A DNA stretch of 7,916 nt. It comes from JANNRW01 sp031401815. GTDB taxonomy: Bacteria; Desulfobacterota; Desulfuromonadia; Geobacterales; DSM-12255. Both the position numbers and the translations under genes were made by a program. How positions within the stretch are numbered: the stretch's first letter is position 1; the number at the start of each line of letters is the position of its first letter. The stretch covers positions 1-7,916 of the forward strand of contig JANNRW010000464.1 of assembly GCA_031401815.1 (NCBI GenBank), read 5' to 3'. Below the pieces are notes generated by a model. That model searched no databases. It had not been told where the DNA came from and saw nothing but the letters and a program-made list of their open reading frames with translations. Shown in pieces: positions 1-5,610 of this stretch.

Positions 1-1
1 C

Positions 2-370
2 GAAGACAGCAAGGCGACGAACGTCGGGAGTGTTCTGAAGGCAGTGGAGAGTTTTGACAACATCACTCTGATTGCGGGTGGCAAGGACAAGGGTGGATCA
101 TATGCACCTCTTGCTCCACTCATCAGGGAGCGAGTTCGTCACCTGATTCTTATCGGGGAGGCCGCAGGCCGTATGGAGGCTGAACTCGGATCCCTTACTG
201 ATACACGCAGGGCAGCGACCATGGAGGAAGCTGTCAAGCTGGCAGCAGAGATTACGCATCATGGCGGGACAGTACTGATGTCACCTGCCTGTTCCAGTTT
301 TGACATGTTTCGTGATTATGAAGAGCGGGCAGAGAGATTCATTGCAGCTGTCAAGGGATTGAAGTGTTAG
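2..370 (+). CDS. murD: MurD, UDP-N-acetylmuramoyl-L-alanine--D-glutamate ligase (3' part only)
   Basis: This is the C-terminal end of MurD, the cytoplasmic ATP-dependent ligase that adds D-glutamate to UDP-MurNAc-L-Ala. The reading frame is open from base 2, so the gene starts outside the window; the 122 visible residues are roughly the last quarter of a protein usually near 450 residues. Three family motifs are visible. DSKATN lies at the very start and belongs to the Mur-ligase C-terminal domain. GGKDKGG follows about 28 residues in. SPACSSFDMF lies near the end and matches the usual SPACASFD region that contacts the D-Glu substrate. An internal GTG at 44 is in frame but lies inside the conserved domain and is not a real start. 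The stop codon overlaps the start of ftsW by 7 bp, which implies translational coupling. The family assignment is very secure. Confidence 0.96.
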   Translation, partial: EDSKATNVGSVLKAVESFDNITLIAGGKDKGGSYAPLAPLIRERVRHLILIGEAAGRMEAELGSLTDTRRAATMEEAVKLAAEITHHGGTVLMSPACSSFDMFRDYEERAERFIAAVKGLKC

Positions 371-1476
371 GGTTCCTGAAAAAACTTGAAAAATATGATC
401 TGATCATCCTGACCATGGTGGTTGCGCTGACCTGTTTCGGTGTTGTCATGGTCTATTCTGCTTCGTCCATCATGGCGGAAAAGAAATTCCACGACAGCTG
501 TTTCTTTCTGAAAAGACAGGGTTTGTACGCTATCTTCGGATTTGTAGTCATGTATATAGCCATGCGTACGGACTACCATTTCTGGCGCAAGGCTGCTGTG
601 CCGATACTTATTGCATGTATAGTTTCCCTGTTGGTGGTATTTATTCCCGGTGTTGGTGGAAGTGTAAAAGGGGCTACCCGCTGGATACGGTTCCCCGGGT
701 TCAACTTTCAGCCGGCAGAGCTTGCCAAGCTCGCCCTGATCATATTCATGGCCTATTCCCTTGACAGAAAACAGGAGCAGATACGGTGGTTCAAGGGGCT
801 AGTCCCCTATATGGGGGTACTGCTGCTGATGATCGGGCTATTGATGATCCAGCCGGACATGGGCTCCTCTCTTACCCTGGCCGGGGTAGCTATTGTAATG
901 CTTTTTGCTGCCGGGATGAGACTCTCCCACATTATCTCGATCGGGCTTTTTTCCATGCCGATCCTCTATTACCTGATTATGCACAAGGAGTATCGCAAAA
1001 GGCGGATACTCTCCTTTCTCGACCCCTGGGCCGACCCTACTAACACCGGGTTCCAGATTATCCAATCCTGGCTCGGCTTTGGAATGGGCGGGTTCAGCGG
1101 ACAGGGGCTAGGTGAAGGGAAGCAGAAACTCTTCTACCTTCCTGAGGCACATACTGATTTCATCCTCTCTGTGATAGGGGAGGAGCTGGGCTTTATCGGG
1201 ACGGTAACTGTTGCTGCAATGTTCTTTCTGCTTGTTCATAGAAGTATCCGTGTTGCAATTCATGCCGAAGACAATTTTGGCCGATTTCTGGCCTTTGGCA
1301 TAGCAGTTCTGCTTGGCGCGGAAGCTTTCGTTAATATTGCTGTAGTTATGGGACTCGTACCTACGAAAGGGCTGGCACTCCCATTCATCAGTTATGGAGG
1401 TAGTTCATTGATTATCAGTCTTCTGGCGGCTGGTATCCTGCTCAATATTTCAAGCCGGATGAAGGGGGTTGAATGA
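364..1476 (+). CDS. ftsW: FtsW, septal peptidoglycan glycosyltransferase (SEDS family)
   Basis: FtsW is a multi-pass inner-membrane SEDS glycosyltransferase that polymerises lipid II at the division septum together with a class B penicillin-binding protein. At 370 residues it has normal length, with about ten hydrophobic segments beginning near residue 12. Visible SEDS motifs are QPAELAKL (116-123), QPDMGSSL (163-170, with the conserved Asp of the catalytic cavity), KLFYLPEAHTDFI (255-267) followed by GEELG (272-276), and the C-terminal PTKGLALPFISYGGSS signature (333-348). The start is a GTG at 364, inside the end of murD, with AAGGGA at 353-358 as the likely ribosome-binding site. The next gene begins within its stop codon (ATGA). 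RodA is the paralogous alternative, but the position between murD and murG and the signature favour FtsW. Confidence 0.96.
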   Translation: MLGFLKKLEKYDLIILTMVVALTCFGVVMVYSASSIMAEKKFHDSCFFLKRQGLYAIFGFVVMYIAMRTDYHFWRKAAVPILIACIVSLLVVFIPGVGGSVKGATRWIRFPGFNFQPAELAKLALIIFMAYSLDRKQEQIRWFKGLVPYMGVLLLMIGLLMIQPDMGSSLTLAGVAIVMLFAAGMRLSHIISIGLFSMPILYYLIMHKEYRKRRILSFLDPWADPTNTGFQIIQSWLGFGMGGFSGQGLGEGKQKLFYLPEAHTDFILSVIGEELGFIGTVTVAAMFFLLVHRSIRVAIHAEDNFGRFLAFGIAVLLGAEAFVNIAVVMGLVPTKGLALPFISYGGSSLIISLLAAGILLNISSRMKGVE

Positions 1477-2588
1477 GACTCTTGATAGCCGGTGGAGGAA
1501 CCGGGGGGCACCTTTTTCCCGGTATAGCAGTGGCAGAGGAGTTTTTGTCGCGAGATAGCACGAATGAGGTGCTTTTTGTCGGGACAGCCCGGGGGGTGGA
1601 GGCGAGAGTATTGCCGACTCTGGGTTACAGGCTGGAACTTGTTTCAGCCAGCGGCATCAGGGGGAAAGGTTTTTTTTCGACCGTGAAAGGTCTGGCCATG
1701 CTTCTTTTTGCCTATGCCGAGTCACGCCGCATCCTGAAAGAGTTCAAGCCCGATATAGTTCTCGGTGTTGGCGGCTACGCTTCCGGCCCCACACTCCTTG
1801 CTGCAAGAGGGCTTTTGATCCCCCGTTATGTTCATGAACAGAATGCAATTCCGGGGATGACAAACAAGATTCTGTCACGGTTTACACTCCAAAACTTTAT
1901 CTCACTTGAGGAGTCACGCCGCTTTTTCCCTGAAGAGAGGACGCTTCTTACCGGCAACCCGCTCAGAAAGCAGATATTGGCAGAAGTGATGAATAAGGAT
2001 ACCTCACCCATATCCTGTGAATCAGAAGAGAGTCTGTTACTGCAGAAAAATTTTCACCTCCTTGTTTTTGGCGGAAGCCTCGGAGCTCACAGCATCAATA
2101 TGACAATGAAAGGCGCAGCTCCACTGCTTGCGACTTTGCGGGACAGGATTGCTATTACTCACCAGACAGGAGACAAGGATCATCAGGAGGTAAAAGCAGC
2201 TTATGTTTCTGCCGGGATCACCGCAGAAGTTGTGCCATTCATTGACAATATGGCGGCGGCGTACACAAAAGCGGATCTTGTAATATGTCGCGCCGGAGCA
2301 ACCACTATTGCAGAAGTGACTGCCTGCGGCAAACCGTGCCTCTTTATCCCTTTTCCTTATGCGGTTGACGACCATCAACGCAAGAACGGAGAAGCTCTGC
2401 TGAAAAAAGATGCCTGCCTGATGTTGCTTGAGCAGGAAATGACTCCTGCAAGAATTGCCAAGGAAATTGAAGGTTTATTTGCTGATCAGGAAAGACTCCA
2501 ACAGATTGGAGTTAATGCCGGGACTCTTGCCAGAGTTGATGCAGCAAAGGTGATAGTGGATGAGATGCTTGCTGCAATTACTCCTTGA
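1473..2588 (+). CDS. murG: MurG, UDP-GlcNAc:undecaprenyl-PP-MurNAc-pentapeptide GlcNAc transferase
   Basis: MurG is a peripheral inner-membrane GT28-family enzyme that transfers GlcNAc from UDP-GlcNAc to lipid I, giving lipid II, the substrate of FtsW. The N-terminal glycine-rich loop GGGTGGHLFPGIAVAEE (7-23) binds lipid I. GVGGYASGP (98-106) and HEQNAIPG (121-128) follow. The C-terminal domain carries GNPLR (161-165), GGSLGA (200-205), HQTG (230-233), RAGATTIAE (273-281) and PFPYAVDDHQ (293-302), which form the UDP-GlcNAc pocket. At 371 residues it is slightly long; the interdomain linker around 173-195 looks expanded and polar. The ATG lies in the 4-bp ATGA overlap with ftsW, preceded by GAAGGGGG (1461-1468) as ribosome-binding site. 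In relatives murC normally follows at once; here non-coding DNA and an IS follow. Confidence 0.97.
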   Translation: MRLLIAGGGTGGHLFPGIAVAEEFLSRDSTNEVLFVGTARGVEARVLPTLGYRLELVSASGIRGKGFFSTVKGLAMLLFAYAESRRILKEFKPDIVLGVGGYASGPTLLAARGLLIPRYVHEQNAIPGMTNKILSRFTLQNFISLEESRRFFPEERTLLTGNPLRKQILAEVMNKDTSPISCESEESLLLQKNFHLLVFGGSLGAHSINMTMKGAAPLLATLRDRIAITHQTGDKDHQEVKAAYVSAGITAEVVPFIDNMAAAYTKADLVICRAGATTIAEVTACGKPCLFIPFPYAVDDHQRKNGEALLKKDACLMLLEQEMTPARIAKEIEGLFADQERLQQIGVNAGTLARVDAAKVIVDEMLAAITP

Positions 2589-2618
2589 TTTTTCAAATAC
2601 TCACAAGAAAAAATAATG

Positions 2619-2651
2619 AACTGGGAGCTTGTATTACTCAAACTTCCAGTT
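2619..2651 (+). terminator. Imperfect hairpin 3' of murG, possible weak terminator or attenuator
   Basis: Arms at 2619-2630 and 2640-2651 pair over 12 positions with one G-U and one mismatch, around a 9-nt loop. No run of T follows, so intrinsic termination is uncertain. The 3' arm ends just before the inferred IS left end and overlaps the weaker outer extension of its inverted repeat, so it may be a by-product of the insertion junction. Confidence 0.3.
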
Positions 2652-2652
2652 T

Positions 2653-2675
2653 CTGTTAGCCCATCTTCCGCAGTT
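2653..2675 (+). repeat. Left terminal inverted repeat of the IS
   Basis: These 23 bp match the reverse complement of 4619-4641 at 21 positions. The inner 16 bases, CCATCTTCCGCAGTT with the preceding C, are a perfect match, and the two differences lie near the tip. This marks the likely transposase-binding terminus. Confidence 0.85.
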
Positions 2676-2752
2676 TTCCCTTGAAAGCTGGCAAAATTGA
2701 TCATTTTGTTGTCTAAAAGCTGAATAATTACGGTTCCTGTTCTCTGAAAATC

Positions 2753-2766
2753 AAATGTAGTGGAGA
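2753..2766 (+). repeat. 14-bp direct repeat inside the IS, left copy
   Basis: AAATGTAGTGGAGA occurs here, about 100 bp from the left tip, and again identically at 4552-4565 near the right end. In the right copy it also encodes the final residues of the transposase. Confidence 0.7.
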
Positions 2767-2783
2767 CCACCCCCTTGCGGGGT

Positions 2784-2811
2784 ATGGCGGATACTGCGAT
2801 AATCCCGCCAT
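2784..2811 (+). promoter_or_regulatory. Hairpin covering the transposase start codon
   Basis: ATGGCGG (2784-2790) is the exact reverse complement of CCGCCAT (2805-2811), whose last two bases are the first two of the transposase ATG. No clear Shine-Dalgarno sequence precedes this ATG. In known IS elements such as IS10 and IS50, a hairpin of this kind forms only in transcripts reading in from outside and blocks transposase translation. The structure is visible in the sequence; its regulatory role is inferred. A smaller CCCC/GGGG hairpin lies just upstream at 2771-2782. Confidence 0.45.
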
Positions 2812-4576
2812 GTACCTTCGTCGAAACCGTAAAAATAAGAATGGCGCCGACTATGACTCTTGGACTCTTGTTGAATCAGTCCGAACTGCCAGGGGACCTC
2901 GTCAACGGATTGTCGCCACTATCGGCAAGCTGCCCGGTCTTGATCGTGAAGAGCGTGTCGGCTGGGACGAAATAGGGCGTATCCTTTCCGGCAAGCCAAG
3001 GCCAGAACCGGGACTGTTTCATCAGGTTGAAGAACCGATATCCTGGGCAACGGTCAATGTGAGCGGTGTCAGTGTCGAGAGACTGCGGCACTTCGGCGAT
3101 GTCTATCTTGGTCTTTTATTGTGGAACCGTCTCGGCCTTGCCAACTTCTGCCTGGAGAACATTCCTGCTGGGCGAGAAGAAATCCCTTGGTCGATCATGG
3201 CGGCTCTGCTGGTTCTTGCCAGATTCTGTGCCCCTTCATCGGAATTACAGATTGCCAAGTCATGGTTTGAGAAGAGCTCCCTTGATGATCTTCTCGGAGT
3301 GCCGGTTGACAAGGTCAATGAAGATCGGCTCTACCGTGCCCTTGATACGCTGTTGCCGTACAAGGACGCGCTTTGCAAGCATCTACAGAATCGTTATGGA
3401 GAACTCTTTGGCTCAACCTTCGGCTTTCTGTTCTACGACATTACCTCTACCTACTTCGAGGGTAGCGCCAAAAGTAATCCACAAGCCAAAAGAGGCTACA
3501 GTCGTGATGGCCGTCCGGACTGCCCTCAGGTCTGCATCGGTCTGGTGACAACCAGAGAAGGGCTCCCCATCGCCTATGAAGTCTTTGACGGCAATCGCAC
3601 CGATGTCACCACTACTCAGGAGATGGTGGCGGACATGGAACAGAAGTACGGCAAGGCCGGTCGCGTCTGGGTCATGGATCGCGGCATGGTGAGCGAAGAT
3701 AATCTTGAATATCTCCGCAGGGTCGGTGCTCGCTATCTGGTCGGGACTCCCAAGTCGATGCTCAGGAAGTTCGAACAACAACTTCTCGAACAGGATTGGG
3801 AAACAGTGCAAAACGGCGTTGAGGTAAAGGTCTGCGCCTCGCCTGAAGGGACTGATGAGACCTTTGTCCTGTGCCGCTCCCCTGGGCGCAAGGAGAAAGA
3901 AAATGCCATCTTGAACCGGTTTGTCACCAGGCTTGAAGGCAGCCTCAGTAAACTTGTCGAGCAGGCCGAAGCAGGCAAACTCAAAGACCGCCAAAAGGTT
4001 GAACGGAGAATCGGCAGGCTTCTGGAGCAAAACAGCCGGGCAGCGGCACTGTTTACCGTAGACGTCACTGAAGGGAGTGACAAAAAGCTCAGCATCACAA
4101 TGAGAAAGAACGAGCAGCGCTATCAAAAGGCGCTTGATAGCGGTGGCAGCTACATCTTGCGCACGAACTGGATGGAGAGTGATCCCAAGACGCTATGGGA
4201 TACCTACATCAAACTTACGGAAGTGGAAGACTCATTCCGTACCGAAAAGCATGATCTCGGCATGCGACCGATCTTTCATCGCAAGCAAGACAGAACCCAG
4301 GCGCACATTCTGGTCTGCTTCCTTGCCTTAGCAATGTGGCGCACCTTGCAGCAGTGGATGAAAGCATCCGGGCTTGGCACTGCACCACGGAAACTGATCG
4401 AGGAGCTCAAAGAACTCAAATCACTTGATGTGCTGTTGCCAACACGGGAGAAAACCATTCGGCTCAGGATGGTGGCAACTCCGGAAAAACATCTCAAGGT
4501 ACTGCTGCAAAGGATGAAGATGGTCATCCCCAACAGGCCAACGGTAATCGAAAATGTAGTGGAGAAAATGACCTGA
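2810..4576 (+). CDS. IS1634-type DDE transposase
   Basis: This 588-residue protein catalyses cut-and-paste or replicative movement of the surrounding IS. It has the IS4-superfamily RNase H-like fold with an insertion. The first catalytic Asp is probably D210 in FYDITSTYFEG. The second is D290 in VWVMDRGM. The third acidic residue is probably E473 in VEDSFRTEK, with K480 seven residues later, matching the spacing of the Y-(2)-R-(3)-E-(6)-K signature; Y466 is kept but the signature Arg position is Leu. The region between D290 and E473 is long and helix-rich (about 365-415), as expected of the insertion domain in this group. All motifs are intact, so the enzyme could be active. The ATG at 2810 is the only plausible start in the frame: codons upstream of it offer no ATG, GTG or TTG within the IS margin I checked. 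It lacks a good ribosome-binding site and lies in a hairpin. Confidence 0.93.
   Translation: MYLRRNRKNKNGADYDSWTLVESVRTARGPRQRIVATIGKLPGLDREERVGWDEIGRILSGKPRPEPGLFHQVEEPISWATVNVSGVSVERLRHFGDVYLGLLLWNRLGLANFCLENIPAGREEIPWSIMAALLVLARFCAPSSELQIAKSWFEKSSLDDLLGVPVDKVNEDRLYRALDTLLPYKDALCKHLQNRYGELFGSTFGFLFYDITSTYFEGSAKSNPQAKRGYSRDGRPDCPQVCIGLVTTREGLPIAYEVFDGNRTDVTTTQEMVADMEQKYGKAGRVWVMDRGMVSEDNLEYLRRVGARYLVGTPKSMLRKFEQQLLEQDWETVQNGVEVKVCASPEGTDETFVLCRSPGRKEKENAILNRFVTRLEGSLSKLVEQAEAGKLKDRQKVERRIGRLLEQNSRAAALFTVDVTEGSDKKLSITMRKNEQRYQKALDSGGSYILRTNWMESDPKTLWDTYIKLTEVEDSFRTEKHDLGMRPIFHRKQDRTQAHILVCFLALAMWRTLQQWMKASGLGTAPRKLIEELKELKSLDVLLPTREKTIRLRMVATPEKHLKVLLQRMKMVIPNRPTVIENVVEKMT
4552..4565 (+). repeat. 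14-bp direct repeat inside the IS, right copy
   Basis: Identical to 2753-2766. Being subterminal on both sides and in the same orientation, the pair could bind transposase or a host factor, or could be a trace of how the element was assembled. Confidence 0.7.
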
Positions 4577-4618
4577 TTTACAGCGTAACTTATTGATATA
4601 CCGTCTTCACGTCCTTAT

Positions 4619-4641
4619 AACTGCGGAAGATGGGTTAGCAG
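4619..4641 (+). repeat. Right terminal inverted repeat of the IS
   Basis: Partner of the left repeat at 2653-2675 (21 of 23 matches in inverted orientation). It lies 42 bp beyond the transposase stop codon. Confidence 0.85.
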
Positions 4642-4784
4642 GCTCTGGATGACATTTGATGCAATGGAATCATGCCCGATGTCGTTACTCACATCACACA
4701 AAAGCATGCCCGCCGTAACCCCTTGTTACTCAAGACAGCAGACTTCTTTTTTAGGGCTAAAAAGCCCCGTTGTCGCTGCTGCTA

Positions 4785-4799
4785 TCAGCCACAGGCTGA
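4785..4799 (+). other. Short perfect hairpin within a nested inverted-repeat region
   Basis: TCAGCC (4785-4790) and GGCTGA (4794-4799) form a perfect 6-bp stem with a 3-nt loop. Just upstream, CAGCAGAC (4736-4743) roughly complements 4772-4781, enclosing GGGCT/AGCCC. No T tract follows either structure, so they are not simple terminators. Function is unknown. Confidence 0.35.
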
Positions 4800-4822
4800 A
4801 TTCATTACATAGCGCCGCTTTT

Positions 4823-4856
4823 CCGCTTGATAAAAGCCGGGAGAGCGGTTTTTTTT
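4823..4856 (+). terminator. Candidate rho-independent terminator
   Basis: CCGCT (4823-4827) pairs with AGCGG (4844-4848), immediately followed by eight T residues (4849-4856). A shorter alternative stem, with AAAA/TTTT extending CCG/CGG around a bulged G, uses 4832-4852. A second CCGCT at 4815-4819 could also pair. No gene directly upstream is evident, so it may end read-through from the IS or belong to a lost gene. Confidence 0.45.
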
Positions 4857-4952
4857 GTTTTTAGTCCTACCCCTGCGGGAAAACAGTTGTGATGGGATGC
4901 CAAAAAACAATTCCGTCCTGCATTTCACTGTGAGAATAAATTGCATTATGTC

Positions 4953-4978
4953 CCCGGAAATTCCTCCCGGAAATTCCT
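4953..4978. repeat. Perfect 13-bp tandem repeat, two copies
   Basis: CCCGGAAATTCCT occurs twice head-to-tail (4953-4965, 4966-4978). Each unit contains the palindrome GGAAATTCC, so two dyad centres lie 13 bp apart. This could be a pair of protein-binding sites or a simple slippage product. Confidence 0.75.
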
Positions 4979-4995
4979 GCTGAAAATTGGAATCA

Positions 4996-5024
4996 TTGCA
5001 CCTTGTTGAGTTATGGAGTATTGC
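4996..5024 (+). promoter_or_regulatory. Weak sigma70-like promoter candidate upstream of the structured RNA
   Basis: TTGCAC (4996-5001) and TATTGC (5019-5024) are separated by the ideal 17 bp but each matches the consensus at only three of six positions. Transcription would begin near 5030, just ahead of the GEMM-like region. Position is the main argument for it. Confidence 0.22.
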
Positions 5025-5040
5025 TTTCAAAGGTATTCAC

Positions 5041-5170
5041 CGAAAAGGCACAGCACGGGCAACCGTGTGTCGCAAAGCTACCATCCCTGCACCGGCTTTT
5101 AGTGACCCTCTTCCACATAGAGGGTAAATGAATTTTCTCCTCACGGAGAGATAGAGTGAAACAGGGGATA
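5041..5170 (+). ncRNA. Possible divergent c-di-GMP-I (GEMM) riboswitch-like RNA
   Basis: GGCACAGC, a 4-bp stem capped by a GCAA tetraloop (stem-loop at 5054-5067 when one further pair is counted), then GTGTCGCAAAGC follow with the same spacing as the GEMM-I core, GGCAAACC - stem with GNRA loop - GGGACGCAAAGC. CGCAAAGC at 5071-5078 is the most conserved GEMM segment. The conserved AAACC strand is changed and the second domain is not a clear match: instead there is a hairpin at 5105-5110/5120-5125, another at 5136-5140/5145-5149, and ATCCCTG (5083-5089) can pair with CAGGGGAT (5162-5169) to enclose them. GEMM RNAs are common in Geobacter. No coding sequence follows within the expected distance, so it would be orphaned or decayed. 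The family call is tentative; that the region is structured is more secure. Confidence 0.35.
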
Positions 5171-5263
5171 GAGGGGTTTACGAAGTGGAGCAGAATCGTT
5201 CAGGACAAGCATTCCTTTCCCAAGAATCTCCAGCTTTTTCAAGTCTGACCGGAACAATCCCTA

Positions 5264-5310
5264 CTTCGACTCCCTTAGACCACGCTCAGGGCAAGTCGCT
5301 CAGTACAAAT
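5264..5310. repeat. Intergenic repeat-like sequence with duplicated GTCGCTCAG-type words
   Basis: The stretch contains CTTCGACTCC, ACGCTCAGGGC and AAGTCGCTCAGTACAAAT. These resemble a dispersed intergenic repeat I have seen in many bacterial genomes (TTCGAC...GCTCAG...AAGTCGCTCAG). The recognition is from memory and a genome-wide copy count would decide it. Confidence 0.4.
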
Positions 5311-5329
5311 CACGCCGACAATACCGACC

Positions 5330-5362
5330 AGACCTCCGAGGTTTTTGAAACCTCGGAGGTCT
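5330..5362. repeat. Perfect 15-bp inverted repeat (palindromic element)
   Basis: Arms 5330-5344 and 5348-5362 are exactly complementary around a 3-nt TTG loop; each arm contains ACCTCCGAGGT or its complement. Only a short TTT follows, so a terminator role is possible but not clear. The perfection of the stem suggests a mobile or REP-like palindrome rather than a decayed gene. Confidence 0.75.
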
Positions 5363-5393
5363 TTAAGCCGAACAACCGTATATTCACCCGTAG

Positions 5394-5412
5394 GGGCGCA
5401 TGGCATGCGCCC
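5394..5412. repeat. Palindromic element GGGCGCATG/CATGCGCCC
   Basis: Nine complementary bases on each side of a central G (5394-5402 and 5404-5412). It is preceded by CCGTAGG, giving a block similar to GC-rich intergenic palindromes dispersed in many bacterial genomes. It sits 31 bp after the 15-bp inverted repeat. Confidence 0.6.
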
Positions 5413-5435
5413 GCAGTTCAGTTTGAAGATAAATC

Positions 5436-5588
5436 CTACTCCAGGTTGTAAAGGGTCTCAACGGATTCGATGATATGCGCTGGGGAGGTTTGCAATGCCT
5501 TGGCGAGTTGAAAGATGGTGACGAGGGAGGGTTGTCTGAGGCCGCATTCGAGTTGGGAGATGAAGGAGCAGTCCAGGCCGCTCATTCA
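5436..5588 (-). pseudogene. Truncated XRE/Cro-type helix-turn-helix regulator (C-terminal half)
   Basis: Reading the minus strand, a frame ending at 5436 encodes about 49 residues containing FISQLECGLRQPSLVTIFQLAKAL. This matches the second half of an XRE-family DNA-binding domain: the recognition helix, then the ERG-x-x-xPSL turn and a following helix. The normal first two helices, about 25 residues, are missing; an in-frame stop (plus-strand 5586-5588) lies just before the ATG at 5585. The protein would therefore lack half its DNA-binding fold. A Cys replaces the usual Arg in the E-R-G motif. The lost 5' part abuts the 3' end of a second regulator gene 22 bp away. Part of this fragment (5500-5557) is duplicated at 6161-6218. 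It may be a relic; a functional short peptide is unlikely. Confidence 0.7.
5500..5557. repeat. 58-bp direct repeat, copy 1 (within HTH fragment)
   Basis: Matches 6161-6218 at 57 of 58 positions, in the same orientation. It encodes QLECGLRQPSLVTIFQLA on the minus strand. The single difference (plus-strand 5517) is a third-codon-position change that leaves the encoded Thr unchanged. Confidence 0.9.
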
Positions 5589-5610
5589 GAAGTCAGTTAT
5601 AAATTCCCGA

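Larger units (their letters stand above)
2653..4641 (+). mobile_element. Complete insertion sequence, IS1634-type (IS4 superfamily), about 1.99 kb
   Basis: The element is bounded by 23-bp imperfect inverted repeats (2 mismatches) and contains a single long transposase gene, which is the usual architecture and size of IS1634-group elements. The left non-coding margin is 157 bp and the right one 65 bp. Weaker inverted similarity continues a few bases outward (2645-2649 against 4645-4649), so the exact tips could be up to 8 bp further out. No direct target duplication of 4-8 bp flanks either candidate boundary. Whether identical copies exist elsewhere in the genome cannot be seen here. Confidence 0.85.
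4642..5435. other. Non-coding stretch with hairpins, repeats and a possible structured RNA
   Basis: About 800 bp carry no convincing gene. The open frames at 4649-4864 and 5185-5451 (plus) and 4785-5030 (minus) have no recognisable motif or good ribosome-binding site, and run through hairpins and palindromic repeats. The stretch instead holds, in order: nested inverted repeats at 4736-4799, a possible terminator near 4850, a 13-bp tandem repeat, a weak promoter, a GEMM-like RNA region and three repeat-like or palindromic sequences. These are listed separately where supportable. Confidence 0.6.

Noticed and set aside
3413..4126. Long minus-strand open frame of 237 codons inside the transposase
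   Set aside because: It is antisense to a clear, conserved DDE transposase and has no family motif; a shadow of codon bias.
5010..5026. Sigma54-type promoter (TGG...TTGCT)
   Set aside because: The GG and GC elements are separated by 6 bp rather than the required 10.
4649..5030. Open frames on both strands (4649-4864 plus, 4785-5030 minus)
   Set aside because: They overlap each other and the T-rich terminator and hairpin region; composition is unlike protein coding and no domain is seen.
5071..5078. CGCAAAGC as firm proof of a c-di-GMP riboswitch
   Set aside because: Eight bases and matching spacing are suggestive, but the other half of the family consensus is not found, so only a tentative call was made.
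5330..5412. Neighbouring palindromes as a CRISPR array or integron
   Set aside because: The palindromes differ in sequence, and no regular spacers, Cas genes or integrase are present.
5185..5451. Plus-strand open frame of 88 codons
   Set aside because: It begins with GTG without a ribosome-binding site, has no recognisable motif, and runs through three repeat-like or palindromic elements; coincidental.
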